DNA of 15,124 nt from NCBI GenBank assembly GCA_002359025.1, contig DEPZ01000078.1, positions 1-15,124 on the forward strand, read 5' to 3'. Position numbers and translations under genes: made by a program. Shown here piece by piece: positions 1-7,601 of this stretch (the first letter of the stretch is position 1; each line of letters opens with the position of its first letter). The notes under the pieces were generated by a model, which ran no database searches, was not told the DNA's origin, and saw only the letters and a program-made list of their open reading frames with translations. Source of the DNA: Erysipelotrichaceae bacterium UBA3379 (lineage in GTDB: Bacteria > Bacillota_I > Bacilli_A > Erysipelotrichales > Coprobacillaceae).

Positions 1-174
1 TAATGGTGCTGAACTGAGAAAAGGAATTAATATTCCTACCATTAAGAAATAGAAATAAGCTGACTTGTTTGTGATAGTCATAACAAACATAAGTAAAAAA
101 GAAGCAATAAATGCAAGTGTATTCTTTTTAATACAAAATGTTTCATACATATCTTTTAATACAATCCCGAACAT
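1..174 (-). CDS. ABC-2-type transporter permease, N-terminal part (cut by window edge)
   Basis: The first 58 residues of a membrane protein read off the left edge of the window without a stop. The start is an ATG preceded by AGGAGG with a 6-nt spacer, which fixes the start well. The protein opens MFGIVLKDMYETF, a short amphipathic stretch with Lys and Asp, followed by two hydrophobic segments at about residues 19-34 and 39-55. An opening LLKD-type motif followed by membrane spans is usual for ABC-2 membrane permeases (ABC2_membrane_5-like), which pair with an ABC ATPase to export small molecules or peptides. The family call rests on this short N-terminus only. The gene has its own promoter and a long palindrome upstream, typical of GntR/YtrA-controlled ABC exporters, which supports the call. 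The partner ATPase and regulator would lie outside the window. Confidence 0.6.
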   Translation of the reverse strand, partial: MFGIVLKDMYETFCIKKNTLAFIASFLLMFVMTITNKSAYFYFLMVGILIPFLSSAPL

Positions 175-185
175 ATGATTCCTCC

Positions 186-220
186 TATATACTGTACTTT
201 ACATATAAGTACAGTATATA
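186..220. promoter_or_regulatory. Perfect 14-bp palindrome, probable GntR/YtrA-type operator
   Basis: Arms TATATACTGTACTT (186-199) and AAGTACAGTATATA (207-220) are exact inverted repeats around a 7-bp spacer. The right arm overlaps the -10 element of the permease promoter, and the left arm touches the ribosome binding site, so a bound dimer would block transcription. TGTACT/AGTACA half-sites are known from operators of the YtrA subfamily of GntR repressors, which usually control ABC-2 exporters. The regulator assignment is inference. Confidence 0.7.
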
Positions 221-241
221 TTGATTATATATACTTGTCAA
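213..241 (-). promoter_or_regulatory. Sigma-A-type promoter for the ABC-2 permease
   Basis: On the minus strand TTGACA (241-236) and TATACT (218-213) are separated by exactly 17 nt. The ATG follows about 40 nt downstream of the -10. The promoter starts right after the terminator of the ATP-grasp cassette, so the two units are separate. Confidence 0.75.
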
Positions 242-244
242 TAC

Positions 245-271
245 AAAAAGAGTAGTTTTCTAGCTACTCTT
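245..271 (-). terminator. Intrinsic terminator of the ATP-grasp/esterase cassette
   Basis: On the minus strand an 8-bp perfect stem AAGAGTAG/CTACTCTT (271-264 with 255-248) closes an 8-nt loop and runs into a short T-tract. The stop codon of the preceding ATP-grasp gene (264-266) lies inside the stem. Confidence 0.8.
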
Positions 272-1457
272 GATGTTCTAGAATATAATACAACATATTC
301 ATAAGCTCTTCTTTACTATTGGCCTTAACAATAAAAACATGTGATCCCATAGCATCTGATAAGATTTTATCAACATCCGTTTCTAATGCAATTTGATAAG
401 AATAGAGTCTACGAATATCTTCATAGCTATGAAGATAATTGACACCTTCTCTTCTACCAGCATATCCTATATAACATTGTCTTTTAATATCATAGAAACA
501 TTGATTATATTTAATCATATCTGCCCAAATCGTATAAACATCAACATTATAAGTAAAGTTCATTATTTCTGGTATAAATGCTCCTGCTGCTCGCATATTC
601 ACTTCTAAGCCAACGATATCTCCTTTTTTACCTAAACCTTCTTTATCTTGATCTAATCTAAAGAATTCAAAATGGAAAAAACGTCCTTTTGTATTAAATG
701 CTTGAACTGCTTTTTTTCCTATTTCATAAAGGTCTGTTCCTTCAATAGGTTGACTATAGAAGACTGTATCGAGATTGTCATTAACATTATCCATAATAGA
801 TGACAACATAACATGACTTGCACAGATTAAAATATCTCCTTGTTGATTTGTAATCCCATCAAATGTTTCTACATGTCCAGGAACAACTTCTTCCATAATG
901 AATTGAACATGAGGATCTTTGGTTGCAAAAAAATAGTTGAATTCATCAATATTATGTAATTTATATGTTAGGCTTGCACCTACACCATTATCTGGTTTAA
1001 CAATAATAGGATATCCAATTTCATTAGCAAAGTCTCTAGCATTTTCATAATCATGTATATGATGATATTTTGCAGTTGGAATACCAGCTTGATGATAAAT
1101 TTCTTTCATCTTTGATTTATATTTCATATAAGACATGTTTTGTATTTTAGGTCCCGTTGTGACATTGAAATCATTACGTAGTGTGGCTTCAAGTTCTAGC
1201 CAACACTCATTTTCAGATTCTATCCAATCTATCTTCCCATATTTCCATGTAAAATAAGCACATGCACGATAAACGTCCTCGTAATCTTCTAGGGAATCTA
1301 CTTTATAATATTCATTTAAAGAATGAATTGTATGCTCTGGCAATTCGTCATAGCGACAATCTCCAATTCCCAAAACATTAACTCCTCTTTCTTTTAAACG
1401 ACTACAAAAATTATAGAAATATACAGGAAAGTTTGGAGATATAAATACGACATTCAT
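264..1457 (-). CDS. ATP-grasp domain ligase, second paralogue
   Basis: A 397-residue protein of the ATP-grasp superfamily, whose members activate a carboxylate as an acyl phosphate with ATP and join it to an amine or thiol. Visible landmarks are an N-terminal pre-ATP-grasp region (about 1-110, starting MNVVFISPNFP), an ATP-binding lysine in IIVKPDNGVGA near residue 154, the FIMEE segment that normally contacts adenine near 187-191, and a Mg-binding GLEVN motif with Glu285 and Asn287. It aligns along its whole length, without large gaps, with the first gene of this operon; I judge roughly half of the residues identical by eye. The start ATG follows the stop codon of the esterase with no gap, and the ribosome binding site (AAAGGGTGAT) lies inside the esterase 3' end, so the two are translationally coupled. 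The substrate is unknown; the Mg site is intact, so it is probably an active enzyme. Confidence 0.85.
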   Translation of the reverse strand: MNVVFISPNFPVYFYNFCSRLKERGVNVLGIGDCRYDELPEHTIHSLNEYYKVDSLEDYEDVYRACAYFTWKYGKIDWIESENECWLELEATLRNDFNVTTGPKIQNMSYMKYKSKMKEIYHQAGIPTAKYHHIHDYENARDFANEIGYPIIVKPDNGVGASLTYKLHNIDEFNYFFATKDPHVQFIMEEVVPGHVETFDGITNQQGDILICASHVMLSSIMDNVNDNLDTVFYSQPIEGTDLYEIGKKAVQAFNTKGRFFHFEFFRLDQDKEGLGKKGDIVGLEVNMRAAGAFIPEIMNFTYNVDVYTIWADMIKYNQCFYDIKRQCYIGYAGRREGVNYLHSYEDIRRLYSYQIALETDVDKILSDAMGSHVFIVKANSKEELMNMLYYILEHQE

Positions 1458-2201
1458 CTAAATCACCCTTTCTACAAAATATGGGAATTGTATTTTCCAC
1501 CAAGGCCAATCATGATTGACATCATATCCCCAGAAATCTACCCATGCTGGTATGTCTTTATAATCAAACAATTCTTTCATTCGTTTCGCACTTCTAATCA
1601 TATCATCCTCCCATGCTCCTTGACCACAACATAGGACAATATGAGAATGTCTATACATATCTACATATGGATGATTATATTCCATACCATTCAAATATTG
1701 TATGGGTGAGTTACGATATAATATATCATCATGATAATCACCAAAGAATAAATCACTATCATAATATCCACTTAATGCGATAGTCCCTGTAAAAATATCT
1801 GGTCTTCTCAACATAAAGTTCACAGCATGTGTTGCTCCCATAGAACAACCCGTTGTAACTATTCCAACCTTTTCACCATGATTATTAATATCATATATTC
1901 TTGGTACAAGTTCATCAACAACGTAATAATACCATTGTTCCATCATATATGTTCTATGTCCTGGATCTCCGTGTTCATCTGACCAAGATTCTTGGTCTAT
2001 ACTATCTAAGCAAAATAGTTGAATCGTACCATTATCAATCAAATGTTCTACAGTATGAACCATACCAAAGTTTTCAAAATCATAAAATCTACCATTTTGT
2101 GCAGGAAACACAAGCATTGGTACACCACTATGACCATATACTTTATATTCCATGTCTCTATTTAAACATTGACTATATTCTTTATAATATTCTACTTTCA
2201 T
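1458..2201 (-). CDS. Alpha/beta-hydrolase, esterase D (PF00756)-like
   Basis: A 247-residue cytoplasmic alpha/beta-hydrolase with no signal peptide. The nucleophile elbow is GCSMG with Ser120, followed by a helix in the usual place. The catalytic His is probably His230 in NHDWPWWK, which resembles the HDWPFW-type end of esterase D, S-formylglutathione hydrolase and enterobactin-esterase relatives. The acid would be Glu198, Asp199 or Asp200. Length fits a minimal family member with no extra domain. The gene sits between two ATP-grasp ligases, 10 nt after the first and directly touching the second, with AGGAGG before its ATG. It therefore very likely acts on the product or the carrier of the ligases, for example hydrolysing or transferring an ester or thioester. 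The true substrate cannot be read from the sequence. Confidence 0.85.
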   Translation of the reverse strand: MKVEYYKEYSQCLNRDMEYKVYGHSGVPMLVFPAQNGRFYDFENFGMVHTVEHLIDNGTIQLFCLDSIDQESWSDEHGDPGHRTYMMEQWYYYVVDELVPRIYDINNHGEKVGIVTTGCSMGATHAVNFMLRRPDIFTGTIALSGYYDSDLFFGDYHDDILYRNSPIQYLNGMEYNHPYVDMYRHSHIVLCCGQGAWEDDMIRSAKRMKELFDYKDIPAWVDFWGYDVNHDWPWWKIQFPYFVERVI

Positions 2202-2211
2202 ATTGAACCTC

Positions 2212-3393
2212 CTATCCTAGTACATAATCAACAAAAGCTTGAACTTCGTCCATTGTTTCAAAGCGTGCTGTGTATGTAAAGTTACCCATAGCACCACTTA
2301 AGATATCTGGCATTCTTTCACACATAACCATATCAAATTGATACTTTTCAACAATTTCTTCATGACTATGCGTATAATGTAATCCATCTCTTCTCCCACA
2401 ATATACACAATGATAAGGTCTATTATGATCATAATCACTATATCCTCTAACAACCATATCTGCATATATTTTATATACATCTATATCATTAGCATAATTC
2501 ATCATATCTGGAGTATATCCTCCTGGTGTTCTTAAGTTCACTTCTAAACCAATGATATCTCCTTCTTTTCCAAGTCCTTCTTTATCTTCTAATAATCTAA
2601 AAAATTCCATATGAAAACATCTTCCAGCTGTATAAAATTCTTTTACACATGCCCTTCCTACTTGTTTTAGGTCTTCTGGAATATCCCTTTCTGAATAATA
2701 GTACATACTTGATAAATCATTGACGACATCCATAATAGGATTTGGAAAAACATGAGATGTTTCAAAGATGACTTCTTTATTGAGATTAGCAATTCCATCA
2801 TAAGAAACAATTAAACCATGAACATATTCTTCCATGATATATTGTGTAATATGTTCTTCTTGATAAAAACATTCTAGTTCTTGAAGATTATTAATCTTAT
2901 ATGTTTTTGCTGCTCCTACACCATTGTCTGGTTTTACAACAACTGGATAGCCAACTTCTTTAATAAACTCTTTGGCTTTTTCTAATGTTGATACCATATG
3001 GTATCTTGCTGTTTTTACACCTGCTCTTTTATAGAAGTCTTTCATTTTTGATTTACATTTTATATCTGCAATATGATTGGATTGAATACCCGTTGTAATA
3101 TTGAAGTCTGTACGTAAAGCGGCATCTTGTTCTAGCCAGTATTCATTATTAGACTCTAACCAATCAATACGTCCGTAATGGAAAATAAAATAGCCCATAG
3201 CTTTCACCATTTGCTGGTAATCTTCCATTGAATATACTTGATAATAATCGTCTATTGAAGCTTTTAATTCTGGTGATAATTGATCATAAGGTGTATCTCC
3301 AATTGCCAAGACTGTAACACCATTTTCTTTTAAGCGTTTACAAAATTGGTAAAAATTTTTTGGAAATGCTGGTGACATATAGACAAAATTCAT
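2212..3393 (-). CDS. ATP-grasp domain ligase, first paralogue
   Basis: A 393-residue ATP-grasp enzyme, first gene of a three-gene operon. It carries the N-terminal nucleotide-binding-like region (MNFVYMSPAFPKNFYQF), the ATP lysine in VVVKPDNGVGA (Lys154), the YIMEE segment near 185-189, and GLEVN with Glu284 and Asn286 for Mg2+. The loop after the Mg site differs from its paralogue (LRTPGGY against MRAAGAF), which is a place where substrate choice may differ. The ATG is preceded by AAGGGGGAATTTTAAA and by a strong promoter within 60 nt. Family members are often annotated as carboxylate-amine ligase or carbamoyl-phosphate-synthase-like, but nothing else of a carbamoyl phosphate synthase is present, so that name should be avoided. 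Likely product: a peptide, amide or similar conjugate. Confidence 0.85.
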   Translation of the reverse strand: MNFVYMSPAFPKNFYQFCKRLKENGVTVLAIGDTPYDQLSPELKASIDDYYQVYSMEDYQQMVKAMGYFIFHYGRIDWLESNNEYWLEQDAALRTDFNITTGIQSNHIADIKCKSKMKDFYKRAGVKTARYHMVSTLEKAKEFIKEVGYPVVVKPDNGVGAAKTYKINNLQELECFYQEEHITQYIMEEYVHGLIVSYDGIANLNKEVIFETSHVFPNPIMDVVNDLSSMYYYSERDIPEDLKQVGRACVKEFYTAGRCFHMEFFRLLEDKEGLGKEGDIIGLEVNLRTPGGYTPDMMNYANDIDVYKIYADMVVRGYSDYDHNRPYHCVYCGRRDGLHYTHSHEEIVEKYQFDMVMCERMPDILSGAMGNFTYTARFETMDEVQAFVDYVLG

Positions 3394-3419
3394 TTTAAAA
3401 TTCCCCCTTTATACCACAT

Positions 3420-3449
3420 ATTATAACACGACTCTATTATTCACTTCAA
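3420..3449 (-). promoter_or_regulatory. Promoter of the ATP-grasp/esterase cassette
   Basis: On the minus strand TTGAAG (3449-3444), an 18-nt spacer and TATAAT (3425-3420), with a TG dinucleotide one base before the -10 (extended -10). No clear terminator separates it from the zinc-ribbon gene upstream, and no operator-like repeat is seen beside it. Confidence 0.7.
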
Positions 3450-3512
3450 TTATCTTTAAAAACTAAATTTATTTTTATTATTTTGTTTAATTCTAAATTA
3501 CGATTATATATT

Positions 3513-3707
3513 TCAAGGTAAATAGAGTGGCACAACAAATATACCCATAAAGATAAATATTAAAGCTACTATAATAAGAGATGGCCACACTGGTACTTTT
3601 TGCTTTTCTGTAAGCTTTGCTTGATTTGTACGTTTGACACGATATCCACAATGAGGACAGCGTATTGCTTTAGCAGGTATTCTTGTTTGACAAACATCAC
3701 ATTTCAT
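3513..3707 (-). CDS. Small zinc-ribbon membrane protein
   Basis: A 64-residue protein with an N-terminal zinc ribbon, Cys3-x2-Cys6 and Cys17-x2-Cys20 (CPHCGYR), a Lys-rich linker, and one C-terminal transmembrane segment at about 41-62. The topology implies a cytoplasmic metal-binding knuckle tethered to the membrane. I chose the ATG at 3707 because GGGAGGGG lies just before it; an in-frame start upstream would cut through the terminator-like hairpin and has no ribosome binding site. The gene follows phoR by 54 nt with no promoter of its own that I can see, so it is probably made by read-through of the pst-pho operon. Zinc-ribbon plus membrane-helix proteins of this size are common in Firmicutes and have no assigned function. 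Its place at the end of a phosphate regulon operon may be meaningful or incidental. Confidence 0.75.
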   Translation of the reverse strand: MKCDVCQTRIPAKAIRCPHCGYRVKRTNQAKLTEKQKVPVWPSLIIVALIFIFMGIFVVPLYLP

Positions 3708-3733
3708 TTTTTCCCCTCCCTTTCTTTTATTAT

Positions 3734-3761
3734 AAAAAGAAAAAGACTTGTTTTGCAAGTC
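3734..3761 (-). terminator. Terminator or attenuator between phoR and the zinc-ribbon gene
   Basis: On the minus strand GACTTG (3761-3756) pairs with CAAGTC (3750-3745) around a 5-nt A-rich loop, followed by TTTTTCTTTTT. The stem begins next to the phoR stop codon. Only 6 bp long, so termination may be partial and let the downstream gene be expressed at a lower level. Confidence 0.65.
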
Positions 3762-5447
3762 CTATTCAGTGATTGTTTGTTGTGGGAGAATAATTGTAAT
3801 TGTTGTTCCTTTATTGATTTCACTTGTTAATTCTATTGTTCCTTTGTAATTAGAAACCATATGTTTAACAATAGCTAAACCTAAACCTGTTCCTCCTCTT
3901 TGTTTACTACGACCTTTATCTACACGATAAAATCTTTCAAAGACTCTTGATTGATCAGCCATAGGAATGCCGATTCCTGTATCACTTACTACAATCTTCA
4001 TCGCATCACCTTGTTGTTCTATATCTATATTCACTTCTCCATGATCCTTATTGTATTTAATAGCATTACCAATTAAGTTATTTAATAAAGTAAATATTTG
4101 TTGGTGGTTACCAATATAAGTCATATCTTCAAAGTCTGTATGAACTTTGATATCATGTTGTGACATTTCTACCTCATAACTTTCTAAAACTTCTAAAACA
4201 ATTGGCTTCATTTTTATTGGCAACATTTCTACTTCAACACTAAGATTTTCTAATCTCGATAACATTAATATATCATTAATTAATCTCGACATATTATTGA
4301 CTTCATCTTGTATTTTCTTTAACATCTTTTGTTTTTGTGTTTCATCTTGTACAAGGCCTTGTACAAGTAAATCGCTATAACCTCTAATAGATGTCATAGG
4401 TGTTTTGAGTTCGTGGGAAACATTTGAAAAGAATTCACTACGCATTTTTTCAGCTTTTTTACTTGCTGTAATATCTACAAATAATAATGTTGTTCCCAGA
4501 TTGACTCTAGATATATAGCATGCATAAATATTATGATTAATTTTAATCACAACTTCTTGTTTAGGAACATTGTGTTCTAAAGCATTGATTATTTCAGGAT
4601 AATAGAGATAATCTGTGAATTGATCATATTGTTTCATATTTCCTAAAAGTGATATAGCTTTTGCATTAATACTTAATATTTTATACTTTTCATCTAATAA
4701 GACAAAGCCTTCATTCATTTGTTTAAAGATTTCATCTATCTTTGTTTTTTCTAGTTTAACTTCTCTCATTGATTTTCTTAGTTTATGTGAAAGATTCCCT
4801 ATTGTGTCTACAATAACATTAAATTCAGGATAATCGTATTGTTTTAAATCAAAACGAAAGTCTTTTGTCATATGATCTAAACTATTACTAATTTCTATAA
4901 TTGGTTTAGAAATAGTATATGCTAACTTTCTAGAGAGTATATAAGCAATAACGAATGAAATAATAATACTAAATGAGAAAGCTGGTATAAGCATACCGAT
5001 ATTATCAAACATTCCATTATACGGGATGGATAGCCTAATGATATATCCTTGATTATAATATGCTACATATAACATATTCACTCCCGTTGTTGTAGAACGT
5101 CTTTGAGCATAACCTTCTTTGTGCTCTATAGCTTGTTTGATTTCAGGACGACTGAGATGATTTTCAGAGACATCATCAGATATTGTATCTGCCATAACAT
5201 GACCTTGTTCATCAATAATAGTTATACGTGTTTGATCTGAATATGCTAATGGATTCATTTGCATGATTTGTTCTTCTAAAGGCTTATCATAGTCTATAGC
5301 ATAATCTATAAGCTTTAATGAGTATAACATTTCTTGTTTCGCTGTATTTAAATAACTTCTTGAGATAATAGTTGAAGAGATAATTCCACTACTGACAAGA
5401 GCTATAATTAAGACGATAATAAAATAACGGAGGATGGACTTAGTCAT
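3762..5447 (-). CDS. phoR: Phosphate-responsive sensor histidine kinase PhoR
   Basis: A 561-residue membrane sensor kinase. Order of parts: transmembrane helix 1 (about 6-29), an extracytoplasmic sensor domain of about 120 residues, transmembrane helix 2 (about 152-172), a HAMP-like linker, a PAS domain (about 236-330), the HisKA dimerisation helix with phospho-acceptor His345 in SHELKTPMTSIRGY, and a HATPase domain with an N-box (456-467), DTGIGIP (489-495) and GGTGLGL (518-524). This is the classic PhoR/WalK-like layout with external and PAS sensors. The start at 5447 is preceded by AAGGAGG with 6 nt spacing; an ATG two codons earlier abuts the same ribosome binding site and is unlikely. 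It overlaps the end of phoP by 8 nt. Placement after pst-phoU-phoP makes PhoR far more likely than another kinase of this class. Confidence 0.9.
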   Translation of the reverse strand: MTKSILRYFIIVLIIALVSSGIISSTIISRSYLNTAKQEMLYSLKLIDYAIDYDKPLEEQIMQMNPLAYSDQTRITIIDEQGHVMADTISDDVSENHLSRPEIKQAIEHKEGYAQRRSTTTGVNMLYVAYYNQGYIIRLSIPYNGMFDNIGMLIPAFSFSIIISFVIAYILSRKLAYTISKPIIEISNSLDHMTKDFRFDLKQYDYPEFNVIVDTIGNLSHKLRKSMREVKLEKTKIDEIFKQMNEGFVLLDEKYKILSINAKAISLLGNMKQYDQFTDYLYYPEIINALEHNVPKQEVVIKINHNIYACYISRVNLGTTLLFVDITASKKAEKMRSEFFSNVSHELKTPMTSIRGYSDLLVQGLVQDETQKQKMLKKIQDEVNNMSRLINDILMLSRLENLSVEVEMLPIKMKPIVLEVLESYEVEMSQHDIKVHTDFEDMTYIGNHQQIFTLLNNLIGNAIKYNKDHGEVNIDIEQQGDAMKIVVSDTGIGIPMADQSRVFERFYRVDKGRSKQRGGTGLGLAIVKHMVSNYKGTIELTSEINKGTTITIILPQQTITE

Positions 5448-6126
5448 GTGCATCCTCCTTTTCGATAAATCGATATCCTACAGATCGAATTGTTTTAATG
5501 TATTTATCTCCGTCATCTTGTAATTTCTTTCTTAAAGAACGTATATGAACATCTAAAGCTCTAGATTCACCTATAAAATCATATCCCCATATATTATTTA
5601 AAAGTTCATCTCTTTCAACGACTCTACTTTTATTTTCCATTAGATATAATAACAATTGATACTCTTTATGTGTTAAATCTATTGGTTGTCCATTTTGAGT
5701 CACGATATGTGTTGATTTATTGATAGATAAAGTGGATGTTTTTAATTCATTTGTTTTTGGTTGTGCTCTTCTTAATAATGTACGAACGCGTGCACATAGT
5801 TCAAGAACTCCAAATGGTTTTGTCATGTAATCATCACATCCACTGTCTAAACCATGGATTTTATCAATTTCTGAATCTTTTGCACTTAATATAAGTATCG
5901 GTAGTTGTGTATTCGTTTCTCTAATTTTTTTTACAGCTGTAATACCATCCATTTGTGGTAGCATGACATCAAAGATAGCTAAATCTGGTGTATTATCATG
6001 AATTGATATGATTGCATCAATAGCATTATCAAATAATGTCACTTTATATCCATTAGATTCTAACGATAATTTCACAATTTCTTGAATGTTTTCATCATCT
6101 TCAATTACAAATATGCGTTCGTTCAT
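5440..6126 (-). CDS. phoP: OmpR-family response regulator PhoP (PhoB-like)
   Basis: A 228-residue response regulator. The receiver domain (about 3-118) has the acidic pair in VIEDDEN, phospho-acceptor Asp53 in IFDVMLPQMDG, and the conserved Lys103 in TKPFG. A winged-helix DNA-binding domain (about 128-225) ends with the usual RxVGYRF motif. It would be phosphorylated by PhoR, the next gene, and bind PhoP boxes such as those before both pstS genes in this window. The ATG lies 12 nt after the phoU stop and is preceded by AAGGGGGA. The start agrees with the usual MNERIFVIEDD opening. The family assignment is secure; the name phoP follows from its position between phoU and a PhoR-type kinase. Confidence 0.92.
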   Translation of the reverse strand: MNERIFVIEDDENIQEIVKLSLESNGYKVTLFDNAIDAIISIHDNTPDLAIFDVMLPQMDGITAVKKIRETNTQLPILILSAKDSEIDKIHGLDSGCDDYMTKPFGVLELCARVRTLLRRAQPKTNELKTSTLSINKSTHIVTQNGQPIDLTHKEYQLLLYLMENKSRVVERDELLNNIWGYDFIGESRALDVHIRSLRKKLQDDGDKYIKTIRSVGYRFIEKEDAHD

Positions 6127-6138
6127 TGTTAATCCCCC

Positions 6139-6798
6139 TTAAATGAGCCTATGATCATTTACAGTACCATTTTGATTAAATTCTAACCATTCGCAGATAT
6201 TAACAGCATGGTCTCCGACTCTTTCTAAGTATTTAGCAATCATCAAAAAGTCAATACAATAGTCAACTCTTTCACTATTTTGAGTAATGATTTCCATAAC
6301 TTCTTGTTTAACTTCTTGGAATAACGTATCAATCTCATCATCCATTTTTCTAACCATATTCGCAGTTTCTAAATCTTTTTTAATAAATGCATCAATAGCT
6401 TCATGTACCATCATTTTTGCTTTTTTAGCCATAGTTGGAATATGTTCTACAGTACGATATGCATGATTACCATCAAAGTTTAAAATAATTTCTGCAATAT
6501 CAGCTGCTTGGTCTCCAATTCTTTCTAGGTCAGTAACAATTTTTAATGCTGAAGTTACGTTTCTTAAATCACTTGCTATAGGTTGTTGTCTTAATATAAG
6601 ATTGAATGAACGTGATTCAATTGTTCTTTCCATGTCATTAATTAAACGATCATTAGCAATAATTTCTTTTGCTAAAGCTTTATCTTGATGTTTGAATGCT
6701 GAAATCATGTTTTCAATAGCCATTTCAACAAGATGTCCCATTTTTGTTAAATCTACATTCAGTTTTTGTAATTCTTCATCGAATAATCTTCTCATCAT
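6139..6798 (-). CDS. phoU: Phosphate signalling protein PhoU
   Basis: A 219-residue all-helical cytoplasmic protein made of two repeated three-helix bundles. Each repeat carries the family's metal-binding motif: DLERIGDQAADI at about 90-101 and YLERVGDHAVNI at about 190-201. PhoU restrains PstSCAB transport and PhoR kinase output when phosphate is sufficient. I place the start at 6798 (MMRRLFDEEL), because GGAGGT lies 7 nt upstream; a start five codons earlier would place this ribosome binding site inside the coding region. A gap of 44 nt separates it from pstB, AT-rich with a weak GTTTTT/AAAAAC repeat but no convincing terminator, so it belongs to the same operon. Confidence 0.95.
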   Translation of the reverse strand: MMRRLFDEELQKLNVDLTKMGHLVEMAIENMISAFKHQDKALAKEIIANDRLINDMERTIESRSFNLILRQQPIASDLRNVTSALKIVTDLERIGDQAADIAEIILNFDGNHAYRTVEHIPTMAKKAKMMVHEAIDAFIKKDLETANMVRKMDDEIDTLFQEVKQEVMEIITQNSERVDYCIDFLMIAKYLERVGDHAVNICEWLEFNQNGTVNDHRLI

Positions 6799-6842
6799 AT
6801 TGCATACCTCCATTATATTTGTTTTTTAAGAAAAACTCAACA

Positions 6843-7598
6843 TTAACCAAAACGTCCAGTAATATAATCCTCAGTACGTTTATCTTTTGGCAATGAGAAT
6901 AAATCTTTTGTCTTACCATATTCTACCATTTCTCCAACTAAGAAGAAAGCAGTATAATCAGCAATACGTGATGCTTGTTGCATATTGTGTGTAACAATAG
7001 CAATTGTATATTTATCTTTTAATTCTAATAATAATTCTTCTATTTTTAATGTAGAGATTGGATCCAATGCACTTGTAGGTTCATCTAATAAAATAATTTC
7101 TGGTTCTACAGCTAAGCATCTTGCTATACAAAGACGTTGTTGTTGTCCTCCTGATAGCCCTAATGCAGATGTATGTAAACGATCAGCAACTTCATCATAT
7201 AATGCTGCAGCTTTTAAACTTTTTTCTACAATTTCATCAAGTTGTTTTTTATTTTTAATACCATGAATTCTTGGTCCATAAGCAACATTATCATAAATAC
7301 TCATTGGAAATGGGTTAGGTTGTTGGAAGACCATACCAACTTTCTTTCTAAGAACAGTTGTATCTACGCGTGGATCATAAATGTTTTCTCCATCAATTGT
7401 TATTTCCCCGGTAATCTTTACATTATTTACATAATCGTTCATTCTATTTAATGTTTTTAAGAATGTAGATTTCCCACATCCTGATGGTCCTATAAATGCT
7501 GTGATTTTTTTCTCAGCAATATCTAAGTTTATATTTTTTAATGCATGTTTTTCTCCATAATAGAGGTCTAAATTTCTTGCTTCAATTTTATTTGCCAT
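6843..7598 (-). CDS. pstB: Phosphate ABC transporter ATP-binding protein PstB
   Basis: A 251-residue ABC ATPase that drives phosphate import on the inner face of the membrane. Walker A is GPSGCGKST (37-45), the Q-loop lies at FQQPNPFP (91-98), the signature is LSGGQ (148-152), Walker B is IILLDEP (168-174), and the switch His is His204 in [25 protein letters not shown] and LNRMND are diagnostic for PstB among ABC ATPases. Length matches the family (about 250). It begins 3 nt after the pstA stop codon, with its ribosome binding site inside the 3' end of pstA, implying coupled translation of permease and ATPase. Confidence 0.97.
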   Translation of the reverse strand: MANKIEARNLDLYYGEKHALKNINLDIAEKKITAFIGPSGCGKSTFLKTLNRMNDYVNNVKITGEITIDGENIYDPRVDTTVLRKKVGMVFQQPNPFPMSIYDNVAYGPRIHGIKNKKQLDEIVEKSLKAAALYDEVADRLHTSALGLSGGQQQRLCIARCLAVEPEIILLDEPTSALDPISTLKIEELLLELKDKYTIAIVTHNMQQASRIADYTAFFLVGEMVEYGKTKDLFSLPKDKRTEDYITGRFG

Positions 7599-7601
7599 AT
7601 T

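Noticed and set aside
1901..2206. A 101-codon plus-strand open frame across the esterase gene
   Set aside because: Antisense to a well-supported gene with a catalytic motif, with no start signal or recognisable protein features.
2212..3393. Annotation of the ATP-grasp genes as carbamoyl-phosphate synthase large subunit
   Set aside because: The proteins have a single ATP-grasp domain of about 390 residues and there is no glutaminase partner; only the ATP-grasp fold is shared.
6799..6842. Terminator between pstB and phoU (GTTTTT/AAAAAC repeat)
   Set aside because: The stem would be six AT-dominated pairs without a proper T-run; phoU has a strong ribosome binding site and no separate promoter, so one transcript is more likely.
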